From positions 849,501 to 913,500 of the forward strand of contig NZ_CP004388.1 in NCBI RefSeq assembly GCF_000300235.2: a stretch of DNA of 64,000 nt, in the 5' to 3' direction. The stretch comes from Thalassospira xiamenensis M-5 = DSM 17429 (lineage in GTDB: Bacteria > Pseudomonadota > Alphaproteobacteria > Rhodospirillales > Thalassospiraceae). The position numbers were made by a program, and so were the translations under genes. A model generated the notes under the pieces. The model was not told where the DNA came from, did not search any database, and was given only the letters and a program-made list of their open reading frames with translations. Positions 54,327 to 63,523 of this stretch are shown here, piece by piece (position 1 is the stretch's first letter; each line of letters starts with the position of its first letter).

Positions 54327-54671
54327 TTGTTTTGGTTTTTGTATTGTGTTAGCAACTTTATTTTCTTAAAACCCGTTGTCTCGGGAGAGAATGACAAAGT
54401 TTTGAAATCTTTGTCCTCTCTTGCAGGAATGGCTGACTATTGTATCGGGATGTTCGGTGATGCAAACGATTTACAGGGCTATAATCGGATGATGCAAGAG
54501 AATGCCCGAATTTCCCAGTATATTGCTAGTTTGCTCTCTTCTGAGGGCGAAGCCGACCTCGCTAGAGCCGCTAGGCTAGACGGGTTGAAGCATTACCAGA
54601 AGAGTTTCTCTAATGATTTAAAAGCGTGCCGAAATCTAATTCGTACATTGTCTCTTTATAAAACGAACTAG
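54327..54671 (+). CDS. Hypothetical small protein, low GC
   Basis: The open frame encodes up to 114 residues from TTG 54327 with a hydrophobic start (FWFLYCVSNFIFLKPVV) that could be a signal. A shorter form would start at ATG 54429 (MADYCIGMFGDANDLQGYNR). The helical remainder has ASLLSSEGEADLARAARLDG. Base composition is clearly more AT-rich than its neighbours, and no family is recognised. It may be a recent acquisition or not a gene. Confidence 0.35.
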   Translation: MFWFLYCVSNFIFLKPVVSGENDKVLKSLSSLAGMADYCIGMFGDANDLQGYNRMMQENARISQYIASLLSSEGEADLARAARLDGLKHYQKSFSNDLKACRNLIRTLSLYKTN

Positions 54672-54687
54672 ACTGCGACTTGTATTC

Positions 54688-55104
54688 TCATGCCGGACCC
54701 AGAAACAGATAGCTTTGGGTTTTGGCAATGCCTTCCATGGCGCGCACGGTCGTGACAACCTGATGAAAATCCGAAAGGGCGGGGACTTGAATTTCCGCGA
54801 TCAGGTCCCATTCGCCATTGGTGGTGTGAAGGGCGGCAAAGCCAAGGTTTTTACGCAGGCTCGCCACCAGTGTTTTCACATTCTTGCCCGATAGTTCGAT
54901 CATCATCACGCCCCGGACGGTTCCATCGGCTGCGTCATCACGCAGACGTACTGTGAACCCGGCAATCACCCCCTGATCGATCAGGCGGTCCATGCGGGTT
55001 TTAACCGTTCCGGCTGCAACCCCCAAAAGCTGCGCCAGTTTCGGGACAGAAGCACGCCCATTGACGCGCAATTCGGCAAGAAGGCGGCGGTCAAGGTCAT
55101 CCAT
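54688..55104 (-). CDS. Lrp/AsnC-family regulator
   Basis: The 138-residue protein has the Lrp helix-turn-helix at the start (DDLDRRLLAELRVNGRASVP, VKTRMDRLIDQGVIAGFTV) and a RAM/ACT domain with GEWDLIAEIQ. It is divergent from the RocB-like peptidase gene, the usual layout for an amino-acid-responsive activator and its target. Confidence 0.92.
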   Translation of the reverse strand: MDDLDRRLLAELRVNGRASVPKLAQLLGVAAGTVKTRMDRLIDQGVIAGFTVRLRDDAADGTVRGVMMIELSGKNVKTLVASLRKNLGFAALHTTNGEWDLIAEIQVPALSDFHQVVTTVRAMEGIAKTQSYLFLGPA

Positions 55105-55241
55105 AATTTCATTCCGCTTTGATGATTTCCTTAATTATCCTGATGGAATAATCAATTTCCAATCGAAAATTGTATCAAACTGGCATTTTAACTGATTTCG
55201 GCAAAGCATATCCTGCTGTTACGTCATCAGGGAGCAAGCAC

Positions 55242-56915
55242 ATGACCATGCCGGGAAAACGATGGGCACCTTATGCCCGTACTGCTGAAATCGCCGACCG
55301 TCTGACCCGTTTTGGCAGTGTTACCGGCAGTGCCGGGGAAGCCGATATCACAGGGCTGATCATCGATATTTTGCATGAAATTCCTTATTTTCAGGATAAC
55401 CCCGACAATATCGCCGTGATCGACAGCCATCCGGTGGCGGGTGGCAGCCGAATGGCAAAAAGCGTTGTCGCACTGGTGCGCGGGCGTGGTCGCAAAACAC
55501 TGGCGATGGCCGGGCATTTTGATGTGGTTTCGATTGAAAATTATCATGATCTGAAACATCTGGCTTTTGAGCCCGATGCGCTGCGCGAGGCCCTGATTGC
55601 CGATCTTTCGGGCCAGGAAAATCTTAGCGATGCCGAGGCACTTGCCCTTCGCGATTTTCAGACCGGTGATTTCATCCCGGGGCGCGGATTGCTTGATATG
55701 AAAAGCGGTGATGCGGCGGGCATTGCATTTCTGGAACATTTCAGTCAGCAATCGGATCGGAAGGGCAATGTCGTCCTGTTCCTGACGCCTGATGAAGAAC
55801 GCAATTCATGCGGTATGCGCAGCCTGCGCAATGCGTTGCCTGACCTGATCGGGCGATGGAACCTCGACATTGTCGGCGGGATCAATCTGGACGCCAGCAG
55901 TGACCCTGGCAATGGCGAAGTCGGTCGGGCGATTTTCCATGGCTCGGTCGGGAAGCTTTTGCCCTTTGCCCTAGTGGCGGGTTTGCCAACCCATGTCGGT
56001 TATCCGTTTGATGGTGTTTCCGCCCATGTGATCGCATCGGAAATCATGCAGGCGATCGAGGCTAATAGTAACCTGTGTGATCGTGGCATGCGTGAAACAG
56101 CACCGCCCCCGGTCTGTCTTGAGGCCCGCGATGTGCGCGATATCTACGAAGTCACCACGCCTGAACATGTCTGGATGGCGTTTAACTGGCTGGTTATGGG
56201 GAAAAGCTGTGCCGAGCTGATGGGCGATTTCACCAACATCGTAAAGGATGCCGGAAAACGCGCACTTGAACGGTTTGCCATCCACGCGGCCCGCTATGCC
56301 AAGGCCTGCGGTCAGGCTGCTCCCGCACCTTTGCCACCCTTGCGCATGGTAACGGTTGCACAACTGCGTGATATGGCGTTTGCATCCGGCGGAAGCGATG
56401 CGCTTGATCGGATTGAGGCGGTGGCCCTTGAAACCGCAAAGGATAACAATCCGCTGAATCGTACCCGTATTCTGGTCCGTGCGATGCTGGCCGAGGCACA
56501 TCTGCGCGGCCCGGCCGTAGTGACCGGTATGGCCGGTTTGCATTACCCGGCGGTGCATGTTGATCGCGCAAAGGATATGGACCGGCAGTTTCTGGATGCG
56601 ATCAGCCGTGCCCGCGCCACGATAGAGGCCCGTCACGAAACGCGGATCTGTGATCGCGGTTATTTCATGGGCATCTCGGATATGAGCTTTTTCGGCCATG
56701 TGACCGATGTCGCCGATATCGATATCATCGCCGCCAGCACCCCGATTGCCGAACTGGTCGATCGTCCGGTTGGCAATGCCCTGACCTATCCGGTGGTTAA
56801 TATCGGTCCGTGGGGCCGGGAATATCACCAACGTCATGAACGACTTTATGCACCATACGCCTATCATGTGCTGCCCGATTTTCTGGCCGAAATCGCGGAT
56901 GAACTTCTGGGGTGA
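55242..56915 (+). CDS. RocB-like M20 metallopeptidase
   Basis: The 557-residue protein resembles RocB, an M20-type peptidase linked to arginine catabolism. Metal-site motifs are AGHFDVV (His, Asp) and RGLLDMKSGDAAGIAF, with the catalytic Glu in FLTPDEERNSCGM. The C-terminal half is a large insert without a clear motif. GGGAG is ahead of the ATG at 55242. An upstream TTG is unlikely. The divergent Lrp gene probably controls it. Confidence 0.85.
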   Translation: MTMPGKRWAPYARTAEIADRLTRFGSVTGSAGEADITGLIIDILHEIPYFQDNPDNIAVIDSHPVAGGSRMAKSVVALVRGRGRKTLAMAGHFDVVSIENYHDLKHLAFEPDALREALIADLSGQENLSDAEALALRDFQTGDFIPGRGLLDMKSGDAAGIAFLEHFSQQSDRKGNVVLFLTPDEERNSCGMRSLRNALPDLIGRWNLDIVGGINLDASSDPGNGEVGRAIFHGSVGKLLPFALVAGLPTHVGYPFDGVSAHVIASEIMQAIEANSNLCDRGMRETAPPPVCLEARDVRDIYEVTTPEHVWMAFNWLVMGKSCAELMGDFTNIVKDAGKRALERFAIHAARYAKACGQAAPAPLPPLRMVTVAQLRDMAFASGGSDALDRIEAVALETAKDNNPLNRTRILVRAMLAEAHLRGPAVVTGMAGLHYPAVHVDRAKDMDRQFLDAISRARATIEARHETRICDRGYFMGISDMSFFGHVTDVADIDIIAASTPIAELVDRPVGNALTYPVVNIGPWGREYHQRHERLYAPYAYHVLPDFLAEIADELLG

Positions 56916-57059
56916 TCAACCCGTTGCAAAGCAATCCATGGAAGGCGATCAGGCGTAACAGTTTCAAGAAACTTTGTGCTATCGCCTTCTGCCTTGTTCC
57001 TGCCGCATCGTTTCGTCACTATGCTAGGCAAAACTTATGTGGAAATAAGGAGTTATGGG

Positions 57060-58112
57060 ATGCTGATGAAATCTGCGCGTGCGGCCATTCTGGGGACTGC
57101 TCTTGCGATCTTGCCTGTCGTGATAACACCGGCAATGGCACAGGACAGTACCCTTGAACGGGTTGTGATCGCCCATCGCGGAGCATCGGGCTATCTGCCC
57201 GAACATACCCTTCCGGCAAAGGCGCTTGCCTATGGCATGGGGGCGGATTTCATCGAGCAGGACGTGGTGATGTCCAAGGATGGCGTGCCGGTTGTCCTGC
57301 ATGACATCCATATCGATACCACGACCGACGTTGCCAAGAAGTTCCCCGACCGCAAACGTGAAGATGGCCGTTATTACGCGATTGATTTCACGCTGGAAGA
57401 ACTCAAAAGTCTGAACGTTACCGAACGGTTCAAAGCCGATACCGGTGATCAGGTTTATCCCAACCGTTTCCCCGGCGAATATGCCATCTTCAAAATCCCG
57501 ACCTTTGAAGAAGAAATCGCCATGATCAGGGGGCTTAACAAATCAACCGGGCGCGATGTCGGCATCTATCCGGAAATCAAGGACCCGGCATGGCACAAGT
57601 CCGAAGGACAGGATGTAACGGCCGCGGTCATCAAGATCATGGAACATTGGGGTTATGGCACGCCGGAATCCAATTCCTTTGTTCAGAGCTTCGACTGGGC
57701 CGAAACCAAGCGTATCCGGAATGATCTGAAATATCAGGGCAAGCTGGTTCAGTTGCTGGGTGAAAACAAATGGGGTGCGCCCGAAGGCACGGACTACGAT
57801 TATCTGAAAACCGATGATGGTGTGGCCGAAATGGCAACTGTGGTGGATGGTCTTGGCCCTTGGTTGCCACAGGTCATCGAAGGGCTTAGTGCCGATGGCA
57901 CGGCGATCATGACACCAACCCTGATCGCAGCCCAGCGTGCGCAGTTGAAAGTCCATCCCTATACCCTGCGGGCTGACCAGTTGCCGAAATGGGCGGGCGA
58001 TATGGATATCGCGCTTAAGGCGATCTTTGACGATGCCGGGATTGATGGCATCTTTACCGACTTCCCCGATCAGGTTGTCGAATATCTGGCGGTGCGACCG
58101 CAGCAGGACTGA
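57060..58112 (+). CDS. glpQ: Periplasmic glycerophosphodiester phosphodiesterase GlpQ-like
   Basis: The 350-residue enzyme splits glycerophosphodiesters to glycerol 3-phosphate and an alcohol. It has a signal peptide cleaved near PAMAQD. The catalytic VIAHRGASGYLPEHTLPAK holds the His, Arg and Glu, and FIEQDVVMSKDGVPVVLHD holds the metal site. AAGGAG is 7 nt before the ATG at 57060. No ugp or glp transport gene is adjacent. Confidence 0.94.
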   Translation: MLMKSARAAILGTALAILPVVITPAMAQDSTLERVVIAHRGASGYLPEHTLPAKALAYGMGADFIEQDVVMSKDGVPVVLHDIHIDTTTDVAKKFPDRKREDGRYYAIDFTLEELKSLNVTERFKADTGDQVYPNRFPGEYAIFKIPTFEEEIAMIRGLNKSTGRDVGIYPEIKDPAWHKSEGQDVTAAVIKIMEHWGYGTPESNSFVQSFDWAETKRIRNDLKYQGKLVQLLGENKWGAPEGTDYDYLKTDDGVAEMATVVDGLGPWLPQVIEGLSADGTAIMTPTLIAAQRAQLKVHPYTLRADQLPKWAGDMDIALKAIFDDAGIDGIFTDFPDQVVEYLAVRPQQD

Positions 58113-58268
58113 TTAAGTTGGCGTGTCGCGGTCTGGAACAGTTCCGGGATGCGCGCGTTCTGATCCGGGTAGGTTAAGCGAAATAGACTGTTTCCAATCT
58201 GACTGTTTCCGTCAGGCGGCAGTCGCCGCATGCTGATGGCGACGGATTTTCAACTCAAGGAGGCAAAA

Positions 58269-58871
58269 TTGGCCAAGGTTCTGGTTCTTTATTATTCGAT
58301 GTACGGACATATCGAAACCATGGCAAATGCCGTGGCCGAAGGCGCACGTGGTGTTGCCGGTACGCATGTTGACGTTATGCGCGTTCCTGAAACCATGCCC
58401 GAAGATGTCGCCAAAGGTGCTGGTGCCAAGCTTGACCAGGTGGCTCCGGTGGCGAAAGTTGACGATCTTCCGGAATATGATGCGATCATCTTTGGCGTTC
58501 CGACCCGATTTGGCAATATGCCCGGCCAGATGCGCACCTTCCTTGATCAGACCGGTGGTTTGTGGGCCAAAGGCAAACTGATCGGCAAAATCGGTTCGGT
58601 CTTTACCTCGACCGGGACCCAGCATGGCGGTCAGGAAACCACGATTGTCACGACCCATACGACGTTGCTTCATCATGGTATGGTGATTGTCGGTGTGCCC
58701 TATAGCTGTTCGGGGCTGACCAATATGGACGAAATTACAGGTGGTTCGCCCTATGGTGCGGGAACGCTTGCCGGGGCGGATGGTTCGCGCACGCCTTCGA
58801 CCAACGAGCTTGATATTGCAAAATTCCAGGGCAAACACGTTGCCGAACTGGCGGCAAAGCTGGCTGGGTAA
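58269..58871 (+). CDS. wrbA: NAD(P)H:quinone oxidoreductase WrbA
   Basis: The 200-residue flavodoxin-like enzyme starts at TTG with AAGGAGG 6-7 nt upstream, giving [20 protein letters not shown], which matches the E. coli start. Family segments are [20 protein letters not shown], then [20 protein letters not shown] and [15 protein letters not shown]-like loops. It reduces quinones with two electrons and protects from oxidative stress. A hairpin terminator follows. Confidence 0.96.
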   Translation: MAKVLVLYYSMYGHIETMANAVAEGARGVAGTHVDVMRVPETMPEDVAKGAGAKLDQVAPVAKVDDLPEYDAIIFGVPTRFGNMPGQMRTFLDQTGGLWAKGKLIGKIGSVFTSTGTQHGGQETTIVTTHTTLLHHGMVIVGVPYSCSGLTNMDEITGGSPYGAGTLAGADGSRTPSTNELDIAKFQGKHVAELAAKLAG

Positions 58872-58932
58872 TCATTGATTGCGTTCGATATCAGGGTCGT
58901 GCGGGTTATCTGCGCGGCCCCGATACATTGAG

Positions 58933-58968
58933 AGGCACGAACATTTGCTATGATGTTCGTGCCTTTTT
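58933..58968 (+). terminator. Terminator after wrbA
   Basis: AGGCACGAACAT pairs perfectly with ATGTTCGTGCCT around 8 bases, followed by T residues, 61 nt past wrbA. Confidence 0.92.
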
Positions 58969-59105
58969 GATTGATTGGGGTGTTATGGGAAACAATTCGA
59001 TGCTTGATTGGCCATTGTTTCGCGACAGTTTTCTGCCAGATTGAGGGATATGAAGTTTCACAGATCGCAGCCCGATAGATTCCCGGCTGCTGACAGGAGG
59101 ACCTG

Positions 59106-59972
59106 ATGTCTGAACAGGGCAAAAAACCGCGCGGTGTTGCGCGCGTACTTCGCGCGATGGACACATCCGACGGGGCAGGCGTATCGCTGAAGCGGTCCGT
59201 CGGATCGCCGCAGCTTGATATGCTTGATCCGTTTCTGATGCTCGATTCCATTTCAACCGACAATGCTGACGAATATATTGCCGGTTTCCCCGAACACCCG
59301 CATCGTGGTTTTGAAACCGTGACCTATATGGTCGAAGGTGCCATGCGTCATAAGGACAGCATGGGTAATGAAGGTGTTCTGCGTTCGGGTGGTGTGCAGT
59401 GGATGACCGCCGGCAGCGGGATTTTGCATTCCGAAAGCCCGGAACAGGAAAACGGTCTTTTGCAGGGGTTCCAGCTTTGGATCAATCTGCCGGCCAAGGA
59501 CAAGATGGTTACCCCGCGTTACCAGAATATTGAAGGCCGCGACGTTGCCCAATTCAGCCCCGAAGACGGTGTTGATCTGCGCCTTGTCGCCGGTAAATTC
59601 ATGGACAAAACCGGCCCGGTTAACGGGATTGCCACCAAACCGGTCTTTATTGATGCCAAACTGGCGGCTGGTCGCGAGGTGACCCTGCCGGTGCCTGAAG
59701 GCCACGCGGCCATGGTTTATGTCTTTATCGGGGATGCGATTGTTGCCGATAAAGCCGTCACAACACATCATCTGGCCGTGCTTGACGACGGTGACAGCAT
59801 CACCCTTACAGGCGGGCCCGAAGGCGGGCGGATGCTTCTGATTGCGGCCCGTCCGCTGCACGAACCGGTTGTTCGCTATGGCCCGTTCGTCATGAGCAGC
59901 AAACAGGAACTGATGCAGGCCTTCGACGATTATCAGCGTGGCCGGTTTGTCCGTGCGGCGGCTGTTTCCTGA
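59106..59972 (+). CDS. Pirin-family protein
   Basis: The 288-residue bicupin has the pirin metal site: FPEHPHRGFETVTYMVEGAM and GVQWMTAGSGILHSE. Bacterial pirins act as quercetinase-like dioxygenases or regulators. AGGAGG stands 5 nt before the ATG. It follows wrbA, another gene often tied to redox stress, but has its own upstream gap. Confidence 0.95.
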   Translation: MSEQGKKPRGVARVLRAMDTSDGAGVSLKRSVGSPQLDMLDPFLMLDSISTDNADEYIAGFPEHPHRGFETVTYMVEGAMRHKDSMGNEGVLRSGGVQWMTAGSGILHSESPEQENGLLQGFQLWINLPAKDKMVTPRYQNIEGRDVAQFSPEDGVDLRLVAGKFMDKTGPVNGIATKPVFIDAKLAAGREVTLPVPEGHAAMVYVFIGDAIVADKAVTTHHLAVLDDGDSITLTGGPEGGRMLLIAARPLHEPVVRYGPFVMSSKQELMQAFDDYQRGRFVRAAAVS

Positions 59973-59995
59973 AAAAGACATTCATAAAGTTCCAG

Positions 59996-60025
59996 AAACC
60001 CCGTCAAACTTTTGGCGGGGTTTTT
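59996..60025 (+). terminator. Terminator after pirin gene
   Basis: A long stem (AAACCCCGTCAAA with TTTGGCGGGGTTT, one G-T pair) and 2-base loop run into TTTTT, 23 nt past the stop. Confidence 0.9.
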
Positions 60026-60152
60026 CTTTTGCGGGTATCGGGCGATATTGTGATGTGGGCAGGTTCGAAGTCTTGCACGGCTTGAAAGAAATACCTGCGC
60101 CCCTAACCTATAAGATGCAGGGGGCAGTAATGCCCTGCGGAGTGGGTCGGGA

Positions 60153-60903
60153 ATGAAAAAACAATGGGTCATGATGCTGGTGTTGACCGCGTCGCTGATG
60201 ATGGCGACGCAGGCAAAAGCCGATCATGTCCGGATCGTGACCGGGGATTACTTTGCCCCCTTTACCGGTCGTGATCTGCCCGATGGTGGTATCATGACCG
60301 AGATTGTCCGCCGCGCATTCGAGATTGCCGGATATGATCATGCTGAAATTATCTGGCGGTCCTGGCGTCAGGGCTATGACATGACGGTAAGGGGCGAGGT
60401 TGAAGGCACTTTCCCTTATGCTTATACCCCGTTCCGGGCGCGCTCGGTCCTGTTCTCCGAACCGGTTGCCAGCCTGCCAGCGTTTGGCTGGTATGCGAAA
60501 TCTCGCCAGAATTTTGAAACCATCGATGATTTGAATGGTGCGGCACTTTGCCTGCCGCTGGGGTATGCCGAACTGGGCAGGACAAGCCAGATGCTTGCAA
60601 CCGGGCGGGCAACCCGCCATGCACCGCCCGATTATGCGTACCTGTTTCAAACTTCTGGGAGCCGGGCGGGTCGATATTGTCGTGGCCCCGCGCTCGGAAG
60701 CACGCGATTCCATGCGGGCGGCCGGGTTGGAACTGGATCATTTCGGGCATATTGAAGAACCGCTTTCGACCATGCCGCTGCATTTCGTGGTCGGCCTGAA
60801 CCATCCCAGGGCAGGCAAGATCATGCAGGATTTCAACACAGCCCTCAAGGAACTGGACGAAAGCGGCGAACTGGCTCGGTTGCTGAACCGCGCGCAATAC
60901 TGA
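60153..60903 (+). pseudogene. Periplasmic binding protein (family 3), frameshifted
   Basis: Frame one starts MKKQWVMMLVLTASLMMATQ with a signal peptide ending near AKADH. It continues as a solute-binding domain with IMTEIVRRAFEIAGYDHAEI and TFPYAYTPFRARSVLFSEPV up to DYAYLFQ near 60650. The second frame continues LLGAGRVDIVVAPRSEARDS and ends KELDESGELARLLNRAQY. A single extra A at CAAACTTCTGG would explain the shift. Repaired, the protein would have about 250 residues. No transporter genes are near. Confidence 0.8.
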
Positions 60904-60934
60904 TCACCTGAACGGATCGAAAGATCCGCCAGAG

Positions 60935-61924
60935 TCATGATTTTCCGGCAACATCATCCTCGACAATCCAGCCTTTTTCAGTGCGGCATGCGGTTTTTAT
61001 CTGGCTGCTGGTGCGGTTGTGCGCGCTCAGGGATTGGCGATAGGTGCGGCACCAAGCGCCCTTGTCGGTTTGCACCGTTTTAAGCGGGGTAACTGCAATC
61101 GTAATGTTACCTTTGCTGGTCATGGTTTTACCTGAAAGCGTATCTTCCAGTGTTGCCTGAACCAATGCTGCAAGGCGTTTGCGATCTGCTGCCGGGATTT
61201 TCGTCGGTGCCGGGCCAAAGGTAATCAGTTCCTCACTGTGGTCCTGACCCGATTTCCAGTTGCGTTCGCGTTTGACGTAATAACCAATTTCGGGTGCGTA
61301 CCACCATTTCGTGGTTTGCATCCACCATTGCTGCCAGTAACGTGCACATTCAACGATATAGGTATCAAAGGTCCCGGCTTCGACCGTCACGGTTTCCGTT
61401 GCGGGTACGCTGCAGGTCAGCCATTGCTGATATTGATCGGGCTTGCCGGTTTCGGGATCGATATTTTCCGACATAGTATAAATCCGGACCTGCTTGTCAA
61501 ATGACAGCGGCCAAATGCTTTCTGATCCGTCGCGAAGGGATGCCGTGCCGGATCGTTTTTGACCTTCCTTATCGGTATAGGACCATTCAAGATTAGGCAG
61601 GGTAAAATCGTTCGTCGTGACGAAACTGTAATCGCCGTCGCCATTCCAGAAGACTTTTTCCCCGGACGTTTTGGTCACGTACACCGCCCGGCCACTGTCA
61701 AAGACAAAAGCATCCCCGGTTCCGAATTTCGGCAAATTCGCCGATCCCATATCCGGACCATCATTGGTCCGTTCTGTGGCATAGGCGGACATGCCGTCAT
61801 TGAGTTCATTCAGGGATTGGGAAAAACTGTTGAGTGTATTGGTCACCTGACAGCCAGCGGTTGCGGCCATCGCCAGAAAAGGAAAAATCGCCATCGCATA
61901 TCGCGGAGCGGTCAAGCAGCACAT
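60935..61924 (-). CDS. Lipoprotein with 17-kDa-antigen-like C-terminal domain
   Basis: The 329-residue product has a signal MCCLTAPRYAMAIFPFLAMA with lipobox ATAGC. A beta-rich middle follows (FDSGRAVYVTKTSGEKVFWN, WWMQTTKWWYAPEIGYYVKR). The C-terminal domain is TLEDTLSG, TPLKTVQTDKGAWCRTYRQS and TACRTEKGW. The same C-terminal pattern occurs in the anti-sigma protein encoded next to it. It is the third gene of the ECF module. ATG 61924 is fixed by the signal. Confidence 0.75.
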   Translation of the reverse strand: MCCLTAPRYAMAIFPFLAMAATAGCQVTNTLNSFSQSLNELNDGMSAYATERTNDGPDMGSANLPKFGTGDAFVFDSGRAVYVTKTSGEKVFWNGDGDYSFVTTNDFTLPNLEWSYTDKEGQKRSGTASLRDGSESIWPLSFDKQVRIYTMSENIDPETGKPDQYQQWLTCSVPATETVTVEAGTFDTYIVECARYWQQWWMQTTKWWYAPEIGYYVKRERNWKSGQDHSEELITFGPAPTKIPAADRKRLAALVQATLEDTLSGKTMTSKGNITIAVTPLKTVQTDKGAWCRTYRQSLSAHNRTSSQIKTACRTEKGWIVEDDVAGKS

Positions 61925-61989
61925 CGATCCTGATCCTCGTGTTCTTTTTATCAAGCGTTCTTTTGATTTGGGCCTGTTGACCATAAGAG

Positions 61990-62016
61990 CGTTGCGACCT
62001 GAAAGTGGTCGCAACG
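61990..62016. promoter_or_regulatory. Strong hairpin between anti-sigma and lipoprotein genes
   Basis: CGTTGCGACC and GGTCGCAACG form a perfect 10-bp inverted repeat with a 7-base loop. It lies in the 103-nt gap of the minus-strand module. No T-run follows, so partial termination or mRNA protection is more likely than a full stop. Confidence 0.5.
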
Positions 62017-62027
62017 TACATTGTTGA

Positions 62028-62795
62028 TTAGAGCTTCTGTTCTGGCGCCTTGGTCAGGTTTTCCATATCCATAGCGCCCGGTATCAGCCGATAAACTGTT
62101 TCCCAAACGCCGGAACCGGTTCGGCAGGCACGGCCGAAGAAGGCATTGGCTTCGGTGGCGGCTGACGGGAAGGTCACCTGATATTCACGGCAATACAAGC
62201 CGTTCTGCTGGAAGGTTCGCAACGGTTCGATCAGGGTTTCGCTTTCACCAATATCGGTTTTGCGAAGTGATACCTTGCGGATCGTACCGCTTAGCGTGTT
62301 TTCCAGCGTTTCATTGATCTGAGCATCCAGAACCGGGTTATTGACCGGTGAATATTCCGCAAGCTGCGCATTGGTGCCAGACATTACGCCATTCGGCGCA
62401 ATATTTTGCGAAAACCAGCTACCCCCAACAAAGGCCAGAAGGACTGCAGCCGCCGCACCGATGCCGGTAAAAATGGCTGTGCGCGTATTGGAGTTTGCCG
62501 CTTTCGGGATTGCAAGAGACGGCGCATCATTGGTTATGGATGGTACCGTTGCGGATTGCCCGTCAAGGATACCGGCGATCCGTTTTGACAGGTCGGGATA
62601 TACCGTATCGCTCAAAAGGCGTTCGGACTGGCTGCGCAACATAACCGACTGTCCGGCAATGACTTCGAATTGCCGTCGCATCCTCGGGCAATTGCCGATC
62701 CGGTCTTCCACCTTGCGGCAATCCGTCGGACCAAGCTCACCATCGACATAGGCAGACAGCAAGGCATAATCCTGTTCTGACAAACTATTACTCAT
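62028..62795 (-). CDS. Anti-sigma factor with periplasmic sensor-like domain
   Basis: The 255-residue protein has an N-terminal anti-sigma-like domain (ALLSAYVDGELGPTDCRKVE, NCPRMRRQF) in which the usual zinc-finger His is missing and only two Cys remain. One membrane helix lies at about residues 107-128 (AIFTGIGAAAAVLLAFVGGS). The periplasmic part ends with TLENTLSG, EPLRTFQQNGLYCREYQVTF and RACRTGSGVWE, like the neighbouring lipoprotein. It overlaps the ECF sigma gene by 4 nt, as expected for a sigma/anti-sigma pair. Confidence 0.87.
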   Translation of the reverse strand: MSNSLSEQDYALLSAYVDGELGPTDCRKVEDRIGNCPRMRRQFEVIAGQSVMLRSQSERLLSDTVYPDLSKRIAGILDGQSATVPSITNDAPSLAIPKAANSNTRTAIFTGIGAAAAVLLAFVGGSWFSQNIAPNGVMSGTNAQLAEYSPVNNPVLDAQINETLENTLSGTIRKVSLRKTDIGESETLIEPLRTFQQNGLYCREYQVTFPSAATEANAFFGRACRTGSGVWETVYRLIPGAMDMENLTKAPEQKL

Positions 62796-63316
62796 GATGA
62801 TCCTCGCTGAATGTCTTCATCGTCATTTTCGGTGCCGTCCTCGTCATGAAGACCGGCCAGATAGGTGCGTGCACGGGCCACCCGACTCATCACCGTTCCG
62901 TGCGGAATATCCAGAATGCCGCCAGCCTCGCGATAGGTGTAACCCTCAAACAAAACCAGTGTCAGGGCAGCGCGCTGTTCTTCGGACAGGCTTCCAAGCG
63001 CCTTTTGAAGGAACATGCGGTCTGTGCCACCATGACCATGCGAGGGCATGGTGATCTCACGCGCGTCCTCAAACGAAATCACGACACCACGGCGTTGCTC
63101 GCGCCGCTTTTCGTCAATCCAGCTAGTCTGGACAATCCGGAACATCCAGCTGTCCAGACGTGTGCCGCGTTCATACTGATCAATCCGCTCGACCGCTTTA
63201 ATATAGGCGGTCTGAACGAGATCCTCTGCTGCGGTGGCATCACGGGTCAGCGATCTTGCAAATCGCATGATGCGGGGCAGCAATTCTGTCATTTCTGCGC
63301 GTATTGCCGGTTCCAA
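62792..63316 (-). CDS. ECF-type RNA polymerase sigma factor
   Basis: The 174-residue protein has region 2 (ARSLTRDATAAEDLVQTAYI, GTRLDSWMFRIVQTSWIDEK) and region 4 (SEEQRAALTLVLFEGYTYRE, DIPHGTVMSRVARAR). It should direct an envelope-stress regulon under control of the next gene. The TTG at 63316 has GGGAG upstream. An ATG at 63292 is possible. The divergent Gly/Asn-repeat gene 207 nt away is a candidate target. Confidence 0.93.
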   Translation of the reverse strand: MEPAIRAEMTELLPRIMRFARSLTRDATAAEDLVQTAYIKAVERIDQYERGTRLDSWMFRIVQTSWIDEKRREQRRGVVISFEDAREITMPSHGHGGTDRMFLQKALGSLSEEQRAALTLVLFEGYTYREAGGILDIPHGTVMSRVARARTYLAGLHDEDGTENDDEDIQRGSS

Positions 63317-63523
63317 ACCGAACTCCCGACCGTGATCATCTTTTTAAATCTGGTGTCTTGTTATGCAGATAACGCGCGCGAACGTCTGTTTCTTCCATCA
63401 CAGTTCAAAAAATCTGAAAAAAGTTCAATCAGTGGGATGAAAATGGAAAGCCTGCGCGTTGTCCTTGCAAATCACCGGATGAAATCATCCACAAGATTGG
63501 ACCTCATAGGTGGGGACGAAAAA

